From Methylobacterium brachythecii (GTDB taxonomy: Bacteria; Pseudomonadota; Alphaproteobacteria; Rhizobiales; Beijerinckiaceae), in NCBI RefSeq assembly GCF_014196345.1, contig NZ_JACIDN010000001.1:1-64000 (forward strand): 64,000 nucleotides of DNA, written 5' to 3'. The notes under the pieces are model-generated. The model was not told the DNA's origin, did no database searches, and saw nothing but the letters and a program-made list of their open reading frames with translations. A program made the position numbers and the translations under genes. This document shows, piece by piece, positions 1-8,793 of the stretch (position 1 is the first letter of the stretch; each line of letters opens with the position of its first letter).

Positions 1-37
1 CACCCTCAGTTCAGAACCAGATCAACCGGCCCCGTCC

Positions 38-99
38 CGAAGTGGAGGCGCCGTTTAAAGCGCCACCGAAACCATGTCAACTGGGAAAATTCGAAGAAG
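38..99. repeat. Diverged direct repeat, copy 1
   Basis: First copy of a roughly 60-bp repeat whose first 20 bases (38-57) are identical to 210-229. After that the copies differ by scattered substitutions but stay aligned through about 99. Read on the minus strand the copy encodes a peptide ending KRRLHF, as does copy 2. Function unknown. Confidence 0.7.
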
Positions 100-209
100 T
101 GAATTTTCTCGTTGGCGTCAGACCCAGTCTTCTTTCGGTATCCCGAAGATGAAGTCAAGATCTTTTGTAGTTCTCTTCGTCACCTGAGCTTCGTTGAAGC
201 TTTCCGTTT

Positions 210-271
210 CGAAGTGGAGGCGCCGTTTAGAGCCCCTCCGAACCCCTGTCAACTCGAAAAATCTAGAAGAT
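210..271. repeat. Diverged direct repeat, copy 2
   Basis: Second copy, 172 bases from the first. The minus strand reads ELTGVRRGSKRRLHF in an open frame that ends at 118. The peptide similarity between copies is better kept than the wobble positions, which hints at former coding sequence rather than a structural DNA repeat. Function unknown. Confidence 0.7.
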
Positions 272-521
272 CCAGATCGTCTCGAAACCGACAGGTTCAC
301 ATCTTTAGAGGCAAAAGCAGGCCGCCCAGCTGTCGCTGGAGCCATCCCGCGGATTGTTCAGAAGATGCGAAGGCCACCGAGCTGCTTTCGCGGCCGGCGC
401 CGATGGACAGCGATATACGGATGGCCCGATCGGGCGTCAACCCGAAAATGCACTGCACCATGAAAAACGCCTGCCGCGAGGGCAGCGCACCATGGCCTGC
501 AATCTGTACGAGCGCGCTGCC

Positions 522-1043
522 TCAGTAGCCCTTCTTCGCCTGGGCCAGGGCCCGGCTCAGTCCTTGGGCGACGGCTTCGCGCTCCGGGGGTGATGCATCG
601 CGCGCGACTGCGACATGCTCATGACGAGAGACGAGCGTGAGGGCTCTGAGGCCGAATTCTTCGTCCTCGACACGACTTAAACGGGTCCAGAGCGGATTGA
701 AGCGCCACTCGCGCCGCTCGCCCCGATGGCTCACCCGCCGCAGCAACACCTCGATCGGCGAGATCGCCACCTCCTCGAAGGAGTGCCCGCGCCGGAAGCT
801 CACCTTGAGCGCGACGTAGAGCGCCAGCATGTCGAGGCCGAAGAAGCCGGCGATGGGCCAGAACCCCTTTGCCAGGCAGGCGATCGACGTGACGAGGGAG
901 ACCGCGCAGCAGGCCGCCATGACGAGACGGAAGCCGTCCCGGCTCAAGGACTGATGCGGCCGGATCACCGCCGCGTAGATCGGACGGTCGATCGCGTCCG
1001 GATCGAGACCGTCGGGATGGGCATGGAGGTTGCCGCTCGCCAT
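522..1043 (-). CDS. DUF2244 family membrane protein
   Basis: A 173-residue protein of the DUF2244 family, a small inner-membrane family common in alphaproteobacteria with no assigned biochemical role. The N-terminal part carries the IRPHQSLSRDGF segment, followed by two adjacent hydrophobic stretches at about residues 30-72 and a C-terminal soluble part ending in VAQGLSRALAQAKKGY. The start at 1043 is chosen because the frame upstream is unlike the family and would run into the divergent nth gene. With this start the two genes diverge with only 20 bases between start codons, so their promoters must overlap each other's 5' ends. Family assignment is good; function is unknown. Confidence 0.82.
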   Translation of the reverse strand: MASGNLHAHPDGLDPDAIDRPIYAAVIRPHQSLSRDGFRLVMAACCAVSLVTSIACLAKGFWPIAGFFGLDMLALYVALKVSFRRGHSFEEVAISPIEVLLRRVSHRGERREWRFNPLWTRLSRVEDEEFGLRALTLVSRHEHVAVARDASPPEREAVAQGLSRALAQAKKGY

Positions 1044-1063
1044 CGGGGCAATATAACGCCCGG

Positions 1064-1831
1064 ATGCCCGCCAGGAAGACGCCGCCCGTGACAAAACCGA
1101 CGGCGAAAGCCGGCCGAGCCGCAAAGGCCGTGGGCCGGCTCCAGAAGCCCGTCGCTGCGCGGGTCGAGACAGCGCCGAAACCCGTCGACGCAGCGACGCT
1201 CTTCGAGATCTTTTCGCGGTTGCGCGACGCGAATCCGGAACCGCGGGCCGAGCTGCACTACGTCAACGCCTACACGCTGCTCGTCGCCGTGGTGCTCTCT
1301 GCCCAGGCGACCGACAAGGGTGTGAACATCGCCACCACACCGCTCTTCGCCATCGCCGATACGCCGCAGAAGATGCTCGATCTCGGCGAGGAGCGCGTGC
1401 GCCACGCCATCCGGACCATCGGCCTGTTCAACACCAAGGCTAAGAACGTCATCGCGCTCTCGCGCATCCTGGTGGAGCGCCATGGCGGCGAGGTGCCGCG
1501 TACGGCCGAAGAACTCGAAGTGCTCCCGGGCGTCGGCACCAAGACGGCGAGCGTGGTGCTCAACGTCGCCTTCGGCATCCCGCGCATCGCCGTCGACACC
1601 CATATCTTCCGGGTGGCGAATCGGATCCCGCTCGCGGTCGCGGCCACCACGGACAAGGTGCAAGCGGCCCTCGAGCGGATCGTGCCCGAACCGTTCCTGC
1701 TCAACGCCCACCACTGGCTGATCCTGTTCGGGCGCTACATCTGCAAGGCGCGCAAGCCCGAATGCCCGCGCTGCCCGATCGTCGATCTGTGCCGCTATCC
1801 GTCTAAGACCATGGAGATCGGAGCGGCCTGA
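1064..1831 (+). CDS. nth: Endonuclease III (DNA glycosylase/AP lyase)
   Basis: Bifunctional base-excision repair enzyme that removes oxidised pyrimidines and cleaves the abasic site. The 255-residue protein has a basic Ala/Pro-rich extension of about 40 residues, then the helix-hairpin-helix motif LPGVGTKTA (154-162) with catalytic Lys160, catalytic Asp178 in VDTHIFRV, and a 4Fe-4S loop of four cysteines (227, 234, 237, 243) spaced C-X6-C-X2-C-X5-C. All key residues of the family are present. It is divergent from the DUF2244 gene and convergent with the cupin-like gene, so it is probably transcribed alone. The N-terminal extension is longer than in the E. coli enzyme but is common in alphaproteobacteria. 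Confidence 0.96.
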   Translation: MPARKTPPVTKPTAKAGRAAKAVGRLQKPVAARVETAPKPVDAATLFEIFSRLRDANPEPRAELHYVNAYTLLVAVVLSAQATDKGVNIATTPLFAIADTPQKMLDLGEERVRHAIRTIGLFNTKAKNVIALSRILVERHGGEVPRTAEELEVLPGVGTKTASVVLNVAFGIPRIAVDTHIFRVANRIPLAVAATTDKVQAALERIVPEPFLLNAHHWLILFGRYICKARKPECPRCPIVDLCRYPSKTMEIGAA

Positions 1832-1847
1832 CGGCCACTGGGCCGCC

Positions 1848-2366
1848 TCAGACCTCGCGCCAGCCCGGCTTGCTCTCATCGGTCAGGTGGTAGTGAATCG
1901 GCCCGATGCCGGAAATCGCGATCACGGCGGGCTCGGGCGCCGACTTGATGACGCCGTCGTAGTGCGGCGTCTTGGCGACGCGGCGGACGTAGGAGCCGGC
2001 GGGAACCGGAACGGTCTTGTCGGGCGCGAAATCCTCGCCGCTCGCCACATACCAGACGCCCGATAGCACGACGCACATACGATCGGTCTCGTACCAGTGC
2101 GGCGCGCTCATGTAGCCCTGGTGCCAGCGGATCAGCACGTAGTACTGGCCCGGCTCGCTGATCGAGCCCGTCATCGCCGCCGCCTCCGCCATGCCCGGCG
2201 GAAAATTGTAGAGCGGTTTCCACGGGATCTTCTCCGGCGGAACCACGATGGTCATGCTCGGATCGACCCCCGCGGCCTGCGCGCCGAGACCACCGAACGC
2301 GCTCGCGGCGGCCGCAGCGAGAGAGCCGGTTAGAAGATCCCGGCGCTTCGGAACGATAATGGTCAT
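1848..2366 (-). CDS. Exported cupin-like protein
   Basis: A 172-residue protein with a twin-arginine-like leader (KRRDLLTGSLAAAAASAFGG), suggesting export, possibly by Tat in a folded, metal-bearing state. The mature part has a small beta-rich cupin-type core: a first histidine-bearing motif around APHWYETDRMCVVLSGVWYV and a second around VPAGSYVRRVAKTPHYDG, which could hold a metal. The start at 2366 is preceded by a good GGGAGAA ribosome binding site, whereas upstream in-frame starts are not. Substrate is unknown. It is divergent from purC across about 320 bases. Confidence 0.75.
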   Translation of the reverse strand: MTIIVPKRRDLLTGSLAAAAASAFGGLGAQAAGVDPSMTIVVPPEKIPWKPLYNFPPGMAEAAAMTGSISEPGQYYVLIRWHQGYMSAPHWYETDRMCVVLSGVWYVASGEDFAPDKTVPVPAGSYVRRVAKTPHYDGVIKSAPEPAVIAISGIGPIHYHLTDESKPGWREV

Positions 2367-2686
2367 GATTTCTCCCAGCGCGGCAGCCCGCGCTCGGTGA
2401 GAATGCGGCCGCGCCGGCTGGGTTGCCCGTGATCGCGGAACCGTCATCGCGGCATCGGGCATGACCGGTGGACTCAGGCTCGGCGAGCGGACCGCGAGAC
2501 CGCTCTCGGTGAATCCGGCTGCCTGCTCTGCAAGTCCCGTGCGTTGTGCTGCCTTTTCGCATCGGGTAGTTTGGCGGCCGGCTGCGGCAGATTTCGGCGA
2601 CGACGTCTTCCGCCGCCCGACCCCGCTCCGGGTCGCCGCGCCGCGGATTCCGCATCAGGTGCCAGTCCCGCAAGGAGCCCCGGCCC
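2367..2686. other. Intergenic region between cupin-like gene and purC
   Basis: About 320 bases of divergent spacer that must hold promoters for both neighbours. Only the AAGGAG ribosome binding site of purC (around 2672) is clear. No hairpin or riboswitch was recognised, including no purine-type aptamer. Confidence 0.45.
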
Positions 2687-3481
2687 ATGGACTTCCTCAA
2701 ACCACGGTACACGCCTATGAACCGCCGCCGTCGCATCTACGAGGGCAAGGCGAAGGTCCTCTATGAGGGTCCCGAGCCGGGGACGCTGATCCAGCACTTC
2801 AAGGACGACGCGACCGCCTTCAACGCGAAGAAGCACGAGGTCATCGACGGCAAGGGTGTGCTGAACAACCGGATCTCCGAGTTCCTCTTCCAGCACCTCA
2901 ACGACATCGGCGTGCCGACGCATTTCATCCGCCGGCTGAACATGCGCGAGCAGCTGATCCGTGAAGTCGAGATCATTCCGCTCGAGGTGGTGGTGCGCAA
3001 CGTCGCCGCCGGCTCGCTGGCGACGCGGCTCGGCCTCGAGGAAGGCACCCAGCTGCCGCGCTCGATCATCGAGTTCTACTACAAGAACGACGCGCTCAAC
3101 GACCCGATGGTCTCGGAAGAGCACATCACCGCCTTCGGCTGGGCGACCCCCCAGGAGATTGACGACATCATGGCGCTGGCCATCCGCGTCAACGACTTCC
3201 TGTCCGGTCTCTTCCTCGGCGTCGGCATCCGCCTCGTCGACTTCAAGATCGAGACCGGCCGTCTCTGGGAAGGCGACATGATGCGCATCGTCGTCGCCGA
3301 CGAGATTTCTCCGGATTCCTGCCGGCTCTGGGACATCAAGTCCGCCGACAAGCTCGACAAGGATCGTTTCCGCAAGGATCTCGGCGGCTTGATCGAGGCC
3401 TACACGGAAGTCGCCAAGCGACTCGGCATCATGTCCGAGAACGAAAAGGTCCAGACCGGCGGCCCACGGCTGGTGCAGTAG
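2687..3481 (+). CDS. purC: SAICAR synthetase
   Basis: Phosphoribosylaminoimidazole-succinocarboxamide synthase, the ATP-dependent step of de novo purine synthesis that joins aspartate to CAIR. The 264-residue protein has the ATP-binding start [11 protein letters not shown], the [14 protein letters not shown] segment and the [20 protein letters not shown] segments expected of the family. An AAGGAG ribosome binding site lies 11 bases before the ATG at 2687; a second in-frame ATG at 2717 would give the shorter form starting [12 protein letters not shown] perfect inverted repeat follows the gene at 3496-3534. Confidence 0.96.
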   Translation: MDFLKPRYTPMNRRRRIYEGKAKVLYEGPEPGTLIQHFKDDATAFNAKKHEVIDGKGVLNNRISEFLFQHLNDIGVPTHFIRRLNMREQLIREVEIIPLEVVVRNVAAGSLATRLGLEEGTQLPRSIIEFYYKNDALNDPMVSEEHITAFGWATPQEIDDIMALAIRVNDFLSGLFLGVGIRLVDFKIETGRLWEGDMMRIVVADEISPDSCRLWDIKSADKLDKDRFRKDLGGLIEAYTEVAKRLGIMSENEKVQTGGPRLVQ

Positions 3482-3495
3482 GTTCGTCGCCCTCA

Positions 3496-3534
3496 CCGTC
3501 ATTCCGGGTTTCGCTCCGAGCCCCGGAATGACGG
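3496..3534. repeat. Palindromic intergenic element (CGTCATTCCGGG type)
   Basis: Perfect 13-bp inverted repeat, arm CCGTCATTCCGGG at 3496-3508 and its complement at 3522-3534, with a 13-base loop. The same arm recurs at 55823-55835. It sits between the convergent ends of purC and a glycosyltransferase and could act as a bidirectional transcription stop, although it has no T-run. It looks like a dispersed extragenic palindrome. Confidence 0.7.
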
Positions 3535-3543
3535 CGGAGCGAT

Positions 3544-5199
3544 CTATCGCGGCTGAGCCGGCTCCAACCCTGTCCAACCTCGTCGCAGCCGCGCGTGGGT
3601 CGACAGATCCGGGTCGAAGCCGGGGTGATAATGGGGGTCCTGCGCCAGCAGCGGCCCCCATCTTTTTTGCAGGTTCGCGACCTCTCGGGCGTGCCGTGCT
3701 TCGGCCTCTGGTGACCGGATGCGGCTTGCCGCCTCGCGGTGATGCAAGACGGCCGAAGGCACCAGCAGGGTGCGGTAGCCGGCCCCGTTCAGGCGTAGGC
3801 ACAGGTCGACATCGTTGAAGTCGACGGAAAAACGCTCGGCATCGAAACCGCCGACTTCCCGAAACTTCTGGGCCTCGACGACGAGGCAGGCCGCCGTGAC
3901 GGCCGAGATCCGATGCGTCGCCAGCAGCGCCCCGAGATAGCCAGGCGCATCTCCTGGAAAATGCCGGTGGCCGTGCGTGACGAGGCCCCCGCCCGTCCCG
4001 AGCATGATGCCGCCATGCTGGATGCGGCCTTCGCCGTCGCGCAGCTTCGCCCCGACGGCCCCGACGCCCGGCCGCAGCGCCTCGCGCACCATCCGCTCCA
4101 GCCAGTCCGGCCGGAACGCCTCGACGTCGTTGTTCACGAAGGCGATCAATCGGCCCCGCGCCGCCTCGGCCGCCCGGTTGTTCATGCCGGCGAAGTCGAA
4201 CGGCCCGGGACAGGCGACCACATGGGCGACGCCGCGCGTTTCGAGGTCGCGCAGATAGGCGAGCGTTTCCGGCTCTCGGCTACCGTTGTCGCAGATCAGG
4301 ATTTCCTTGGCCGGCCAGTCGGTGCGCTCCAGGAGGCTGGCGATGCAGGGCCGAAGCAGGTCGAGCCGGTCGCGCGTCGGCACGATCAGGCTGACCAGCG
4401 GGCGCGGCTCGGGCAGCGGGCGCGCGACGGTGATGACGGCGTTCTCGATCGAGACGTTGCTGGGTTCCCCGCGCCTCGTGAGATCGGCACGCACGACGGC
4501 GAGGCGTGCCGCATGATCGCCATCGGCGAGGGCGGCCAAGGGCGAGAGCGAGAGGATGCGGGGGAGATGGCGGACGAGGCCGCCCGCGGCATCGATACGA
4601 AGGCAGACGTCGAGCGCCTCCGCCCCAGCCGCGAGATTCTCACCGAAGGCGGCGAGAGCCTCGCGGCGTAACGCCACGACGGGACCGACATAGTCGAGGC
4701 TCCGCAGGAAATCGGGATCGAAGCCCGAACGAAGGACCGGCAGCACGGAGCCGTCCTCGCGCTCGGCCAGGGCATCACCATAGAGGGCCTGAACCGCCTC
4801 GTTCTCCGAAAAGACCCTCGCGATGGCTTGAGCCGAGCCCGCCACGAGTTGGTGCTCGGCCGGGAGCAGAACGATCAGCGGTGCCGCGCCGACGGGCATT
4901 TCCGAAAGCCGATCGGGAGCGAGCGCGTCGATCCCATGGGCCGCGAGCGCCGAGGGTGCCTCCGGCGCGTGCCGGGCATGCTGCGGCAGCCAGAGCCGGT
5001 GATCGATGCCGGCGAGCGCCGCGAGCTTCTGCCGCGCCCGGAGACGTTTTCCCCGCAGTCGCGCCCAGGCGATGGCGCGCGCGTCGCGCGGTTGGCGCAA
5101 GAGCGCGGCGGCGATTTTTAAGAGGCCGCGTTCTGGCGCAGTGGTGAAGCGCAAGTGAGCAGGCAGGGTAGCAGAGGAAGACGCGTCGCGCTTGCTCAT
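3544..5199 (-). CDS. Two-domain GT2 family glycosyltransferase
   Basis: A 551-residue glycosyltransferase, probably for surface polysaccharide. The C-terminal GT2 domain is complete: nucleotide-sugar fold start SLIVPTRDRLDLL (about 270-282), CDNGS, the metal-site-like FVNNDVEAF (about 354-362), and the acceptor-side segment VDFNDVDLCLRL. The N-terminal 260 residues resemble the back half of another GT2 domain (a YGDA motif, then the segment SGFDPDFLRSLDYVGPVVALRR) but lack a usual N-terminal nucleotide-binding start, so that half is probably non-catalytic. It lies in the same direction as the next, related GT2 gene, separated by a 94-bp palindromic element. Donor and acceptor sugars cannot be told. 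Confidence 0.88.
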   Translation of the reverse strand: MSKRDASSSATLPAHLRFTTAPERGLLKIAAALLRQPRDARAIAWARLRGKRLRARQKLAALAGIDHRLWLPQHARHAPEAPSALAAHGIDALAPDRLSEMPVGAAPLIVLLPAEHQLVAGSAQAIARVFSENEAVQALYGDALAEREDGSVLPVLRSGFDPDFLRSLDYVGPVVALRREALAAFGENLAAGAEALDVCLRIDAAGGLVRHLPRILSLSPLAALADGDHAARLAVVRADLTRRGEPSNVSIENAVITVARPLPEPRPLVSLIVPTRDRLDLLRPCIASLLERTDWPAKEILICDNGSREPETLAYLRDLETRGVAHVVACPGPFDFAGMNNRAAEAARGRLIAFVNNDVEAFRPDWLERMVREALRPGVGAVGAKLRDGEGRIQHGGIMLGTGGGLVTHGHRHFPGDAPGYLGALLATHRISAVTAACLVVEAQKFREVGGFDAERFSVDFNDVDLCLRLNGAGYRTLLVPSAVLHHREAASRIRSPEAEARHAREVANLQKRWGPLLAQDPHYHPGFDPDLSTHARLRRGWTGLEPAQPR

Positions 5200-5241
5200 C
5201 CGGCAGCGCGCCCTCGGTTCGACGACACGCGCGTGCTCGTT

Positions 5242-5335
5242 CCGTCATTGCGAGCGAAGCGAAGCAATCCAGGGCCACACACGCGACGATGGCCCGTCAG
5301 CTCTGGATTGCTTTGCCTGCGGCTCGCAATGACGG
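5242..5335. repeat. Long palindromic element (CGTCATTGCGAGC type)
   Basis: A 94-bp imperfect palindrome with a perfect 14-bp outer arm (CCGTCATTGCGAGC at 5242-5255, complement at 5322-5335) and an inner 11-bp arm (AAGCAATCCAG at 5262-5272, complement at 5303-5313). A decayed relative of the left half is at 37081-37115. It lies between two glycosyltransferase genes. It looks like a non-coding mobile or extragenic palindrome and could fold into a long hairpin in RNA. Confidence 0.8.
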
Positions 5336-5350
5336 ATGTCGAAGCCCCCA

Positions 5351-7477
5351 CTATTCCAGATCCTCGCCGAAGGTCGTGAGCGAGAGCGCCGGGTGGTAGA
5401 ACGGGTCGTGGCGGATCACGTCGCGCCAGCGCGCGGCGAAGGCATCCGCCTCGCGCTCGAAGCGGCGCCGCTCCTCGCCCTTCGGCCGGCCGCGGCTGAC
5501 CGATTCGAGATGCGACAGGGTGGCCTTCGGCGTCCAGATCGTCTTGAGGCCGCGGGCGCCGAGACGCAGGCAGAAGTCGACGTCGTTGAAATCGATGCCG
5601 AAGGTCTCCTCGTCGAAGCCGCCGACCTCATCGAATTTTTGGCGCTCGACGGCAAGACAGGCCGCCGTCACCGCCGAGACCTCGTGCGCCACCTTCAGTC
5701 GGCCGAGATGGCCGGCCGTGTCGCCGGGCCGCCGCCGCAGGATGTGGCCCGCTCGGCCCCCGAGGCCGACCACGACGCCAGCATGCTGCAGGGTGCCGTC
5801 CTCATAGAGAAGCTTGGCGCCAACGGCTCCCACCTCCGGCCGCACGGCCTGCCCCACCATCGCCGAGAGCCAGCCGGGCTCCAGAACCGCGATGTCGTTA
5901 TTGAGGAGCACGAGCACACGACCGCTGGCGGCACGCACGCCGGCATTGGTCATGGCCGAGAAGTTGAAGGGATGCGGGTAGGGCTCGATGCGCACACGCG
6001 GATCGGCGCGCAGCCGGTCGTAGAGCTCCAGTACCGCCGGGTCGGTCGAACCATTGTCGACGATGACGAGTTCGATCGCGGGATAGTCGGTCTGGCGCAG
6101 CACGCCCTCGGTAACGCGACCGATCAGGTCGAGCCGGTCGCGGGACGGGATGACGATGCTCGCGAGCGGCGCCGGTTGCGGCACCGGCCAATGCAGGTCG
6201 AGCACTCTGCCGGCCATCGCGGCCCGGGCCGGCGAGCCGATACGGGTGAGATGCCGGTCGAGTGCTGGCCCATGCTCGGCCGTTTCGCCGGGAGTCGGTT
6301 CGGAACGGCAGAGGATGCGGGGGACGTGGGCGACCGCGCTAGCAGCGGACACGGCCGCCAGGGTGAGCGCCGTGCCGTCGGACGGCCCGACCGGGCACTC
6401 GTCCAGTCGCTCACAGAGTGCTCGCGACAGCAGCGTCGGGCGGCCGAGATAGCCGGTGACGAGAGCGAGGTCCGGACTCCAATCGGGCTTGAGCCGTGGG
6501 CGCAGGGAGGGCGTCGCCACCTCCTCGTCGGCATAGACGAGATCGGCTGAGTCGGCGGCGAGCCTGCTGGCCAGCATCGCCAGCGCCTCGGGCCGGAGTT
6601 CGTCGCCGGGCCGGAGTTGGGCCAGGGCGTCGGCGCCGCCCAGGATGGCGGCAGCGGTGGCGGTCTCGTCCCAAGTGGTTTCGGTGATGCGCGCGTCCGG
6701 TGGACCGATCGGCTCGCTTCGAGGCGGGTCCGAGGCCGTCTCGCCGAACCAGGCGATCGTCGCCTGCCAAGCCTCGTGATCCTGCGCGATCAAACTCGCC
6801 ACCGTCCGGCGGAGCGCAGCGGCGTCGGAGCGGCGCGCCGGCAGGATCAGGCGGATCACGGAGCCGACGCCGGAGCCGGCATCCGCGGCCGGCCGCAGAC
6901 GTTCCTCTCGCCACTCGGCGTAGTGCGAGAACCGGGTGACGGCGCAGGCTCCGCGCAGGATATCGCGGTAGCGCCGCTCGTCGCCCCGCAGCCGGTTGTA
7001 GAGTGCGGGCACGACCCGGATCGGGCGTTTCCGCAGGCATTCGGCCCACACACTCGGATGGCTGCGCAGGCCGACCCGCTCCAGGGTGAAGCCCGGCTCG
7101 GCCGCGAGTTGGATCTCGTCGAGATCGGCAGGCATCAGGCCGAGCCAAGAGGCCGCCCCCAACACCACCCCCGGCATGATGAAGTCCTGCGTCGCTCCGC
7201 CGGTGCGCAGCAACCGGATCATCGGCCGAGACGGCGCCGCGGACGGGTCGATCCGATAGCTCAGCACGATCCAACGGTCGCGCAGCCGGCCTTCCACCAC
7301 CAGGCGCCGGTCGAAAAGCGGGGCCAGGATGGATTCGAGGGAATACGTGGCGTCGCGGCCGAGCCAACGCCCCGATCGCCGAGCCGGATCGCGGCGCGCT
7401 ACGGGCGCGATGGCGGCAGCGTCCCGATGCTGAGCCGGGCCTGGTGGCGGCAATGGGGACGCGGCGGCCTGCTCCAT
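5351..7477 (-). CDS. Two-domain GT2 family glycosyltransferase
   Basis: A 708-residue glycosyltransferase with two GT-A-like halves. After a unique N-terminal part (about 220 residues) comes a first, weak GT2 domain (IRLILPARRSDAAALRRTVASL, then YADEE and LKPDWSPDLALVTGYLG) and then a complete GT2 domain (ASIVIPSRDRLDLIGRV, VDNGST, VLLNNDIAVL, GIDFNDVDFCLRL). The C-terminal domain is clearly paralogous to that of the neighbouring gene at 3544-5199. The start at 7477 (MEQAAASP) is chosen because the upstream frame is arginine-rich non-coding-like sequence; it overlaps by no bases with the gene ending at 7521. Likely role is surface glycan assembly; substrates unknown. Confidence 0.87.
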   Translation of the reverse strand: MEQAAASPLPPPGPAQHRDAAAIAPVARRDPARRSGRWLGRDATYSLESILAPLFDRRLVVEGRLRDRWIVLSYRIDPSAAPSRPMIRLLRTGGATQDFIMPGVVLGAASWLGLMPADLDEIQLAAEPGFTLERVGLRSHPSVWAECLRKRPIRVVPALYNRLRGDERRYRDILRGACAVTRFSHYAEWREERLRPAADAGSGVGSVIRLILPARRSDAAALRRTVASLIAQDHEAWQATIAWFGETASDPPRSEPIGPPDARITETTWDETATAAAILGGADALAQLRPGDELRPEALAMLASRLAADSADLVYADEEVATPSLRPRLKPDWSPDLALVTGYLGRPTLLSRALCERLDECPVGPSDGTALTLAAVSAASAVAHVPRILCRSEPTPGETAEHGPALDRHLTRIGSPARAAMAGRVLDLHWPVPQPAPLASIVIPSRDRLDLIGRVTEGVLRQTDYPAIELVIVDNGSTDPAVLELYDRLRADPRVRIEPYPHPFNFSAMTNAGVRAASGRVLVLLNNDIAVLEPGWLSAMVGQAVRPEVGAVGAKLLYEDGTLQHAGVVVGLGGRAGHILRRRPGDTAGHLGRLKVAHEVSAVTAACLAVERQKFDEVGGFDEETFGIDFNDVDFCLRLGARGLKTIWTPKATLSHLESVSRGRPKGEERRRFEREADAFAARWRDVIRHDPFYHPALSLTTFGEDLE

Positions 7478-7520
7478 GGTGCGCGGCTTATGCGGGACGC
7501 CCTCGCGCGCGTCACCCCTC

Positions 7521-8198
7521 TCACTGGGCGTCGAGCGCCGGTTCTGCCGGGGCCGCGACGGCCTCGGCCGGGGCTTTTCGCGTGCGGCGGCCCGCGCTCT
7601 TGGCCTTGGGCTTGGGCGCCGTGCCGGCGAGCGCCACCTCGATCTCGTAGCCAACCGCCATGTCGGCCGGCACCTGCAATCCGTCGTCGACGACCGAGGT
7701 CTGGCCGAGCGCAGCGCCTGCCGGGATCGACACCGCGACCCGGCGCGTATGCGTGGCCACGACCTTGTCGTTGTACTTCAGCGAGACGGTGAGGGGCGCA
7801 TCGAAGGTGCCCGCCCCGCCGGCCGGGCCAAGCAGCGCTCGCACCTGCACGCCGACGCGCACGCGGACCGCGCCGCCCGGCAGCACGCCGCATTCGCGGC
7901 TCATCTGGCCGAAGGTGATCTGGTGGCGCAGGCGGCCGGAATCGCCGGGGGCGCCCGCATAGGCCTGGATGGCGGCTCCGCCGTCGCGGACGTCGATCTG
8001 CGGACAATAGGCCTCGTCCGGATCCTGGAGCTTCGGTCCCCTCAGGAGCGGAGTGGCGTCACCGCCGCCGCTCTCGCCACCACCGCCGCCGCCACCTCCG
8101 AACATGTTCTTGAAGAAGCCGCCCGTTTCCGCCTGCGCCGCGCCGATCCCGGCGAGCGACAGCGCGAGCGCCGCAACCAAATGACCCCGTCCCCGCAT
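7521..8198 (-). CDS. Secreted glycine-rich hypothetical protein
   Basis: A 225-residue protein with a cleavable signal peptide (about residues 1-23, ending AQA) followed by a flexible linker with a run of eight glycines. The central part, from EAYCPQIDVRDGGAAIQAY to VGYEIEVAL, is a beta-rich domain containing two cysteines, and the tail is Lys/Ala/Pro-rich. No characterised family was recognised. It reads in the same direction as the IalB-like gene upstream and the glycosyltransferase downstream, so a role at the cell envelope is plausible but not shown. Confidence 0.78.
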   Translation of the reverse strand: MRGRGHLVAALALSLAGIGAAQAETGGFFKNMFGGGGGGGGESGGGDATPLLRGPKLQDPDEAYCPQIDVRDGGAAIQAYAGAPGDSGRLRHQITFGQMSRECGVLPGGAVRVRVGVQVRALLGPAGGAGTFDAPLTVSLKYNDKVVATHTRRVAVSIPAGAALGQTSVVDDGLQVPADMAVGYEIEVALAGTAPKPKAKSAGRRTRKAPAEAVAAPAEPALDAQ

Positions 8199-8256
8199 GG
8201 TACCGTGTTCCGATTCGTCTCGTCCGCAGCGCCTCTGGCACCGAAATCGGACGATT

Positions 8257-8793
8257 TTATTTCATCGACTCGAAGCCGGTGTCGAAACCCTTGAGCGAGA
8301 GCGGGATGCCGACCCCCTCCTCCGGCGTCTGGAAGACGATGAAGGTGGCCTGCTTGCCGCTCTTGAAGGTGCGGATCAGGCCGTCATCCATCACCACCTC
8401 GGCGACGCAGCCCGTGGTCAGGCAGCGCACGAAGCCGGCGCGGCCGATGTCGTTGGCGTCGATCTTCAGGCCGAGGCCCGACGGCAGCAGTACGCCGAGC
8501 GGGGCGACCACACGCAGCAAATAGCCGCGGTTGTCGGCCGTCTTGAGCACGATCACGACCAGCGAGAGGTTCGGCCTGTCCTCGGCGGCGACGTATTGGA
8601 CGAGGGCGCATTGCTCGGCCTTGGCGCCGGCCGGCGTCTCGCAGCGCAGTTGCCAGTCGTCGAAGGTCTTGCGGACTTCGCCCTGCGCGCGGGCCGCGTT
8701 CGGCGCCGCGAAGCCGAGAACGAGAGCCAGCGCCACGAGCAGCCCCGGCAGATAGCGAACCGAAGCCGGTCCGTCCGCCCGTCGCAACCCCAT
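8257..8793 (-). CDS. Invasion-associated locus B (IalB) family protein
   Basis: A 178-residue exported protein of the IalB family, widespread in alphaproteobacteria; named for Bartonella invasion but mostly of unknown function in free-living species. It has a signal peptide (about residues 10-36, ending ARAQG), then the family hallmarks FDDWQLRCE, the QCALVQ segment, LVVIVLK and the cysteine pair in FVRCLTTGCVAEV. The start at 8793 is used because it places the signal peptide normally; an earlier in-frame start at 8841 is possible. Confidence 0.85.
   Translation of the reverse strand: MGLRRADGPASVRYLPGLLVALALVLGFAAPNAARAQGEVRKTFDDWQLRCETPAGAKAEQCALVQYVAAEDRPNLSLVVIVLKTADNRGYLLRVVAPLGVLLPSGLGLKIDANDIGRAGFVRCLTTGCVAEVVMDDGLIRTFKSGKQATFIVFQTPEEGVGIPLSLKGFDTGFESMK

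Larger units (their letters stand above)
1..521. other. Gene-poor left end
   Basis: No convincing complete gene is seen here. Short open frames exist on both strands but none has a clear ribosome binding site, a recognisable domain or consistent third-position GC bias. The only structure seen is the pair of diverged direct repeats at 38-99 and 210-271. On the minus strand both repeat copies read as a similar peptide ending in KRRLHF, so this may be the remains of tandem small genes whose context lies left of the window. Confidence 0.5.

Noticed and set aside
112..528. Open frame near the left end as a gene
   Set aside because: No ribosome site, no domain, mixed codon bias, and it runs across the direct repeat; coding was not supported.
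2474..3802. Long open frame antisense to purC
   Set aside because: PurC is certain on the plus strand; the antisense translation has no domain and spans gene borders.
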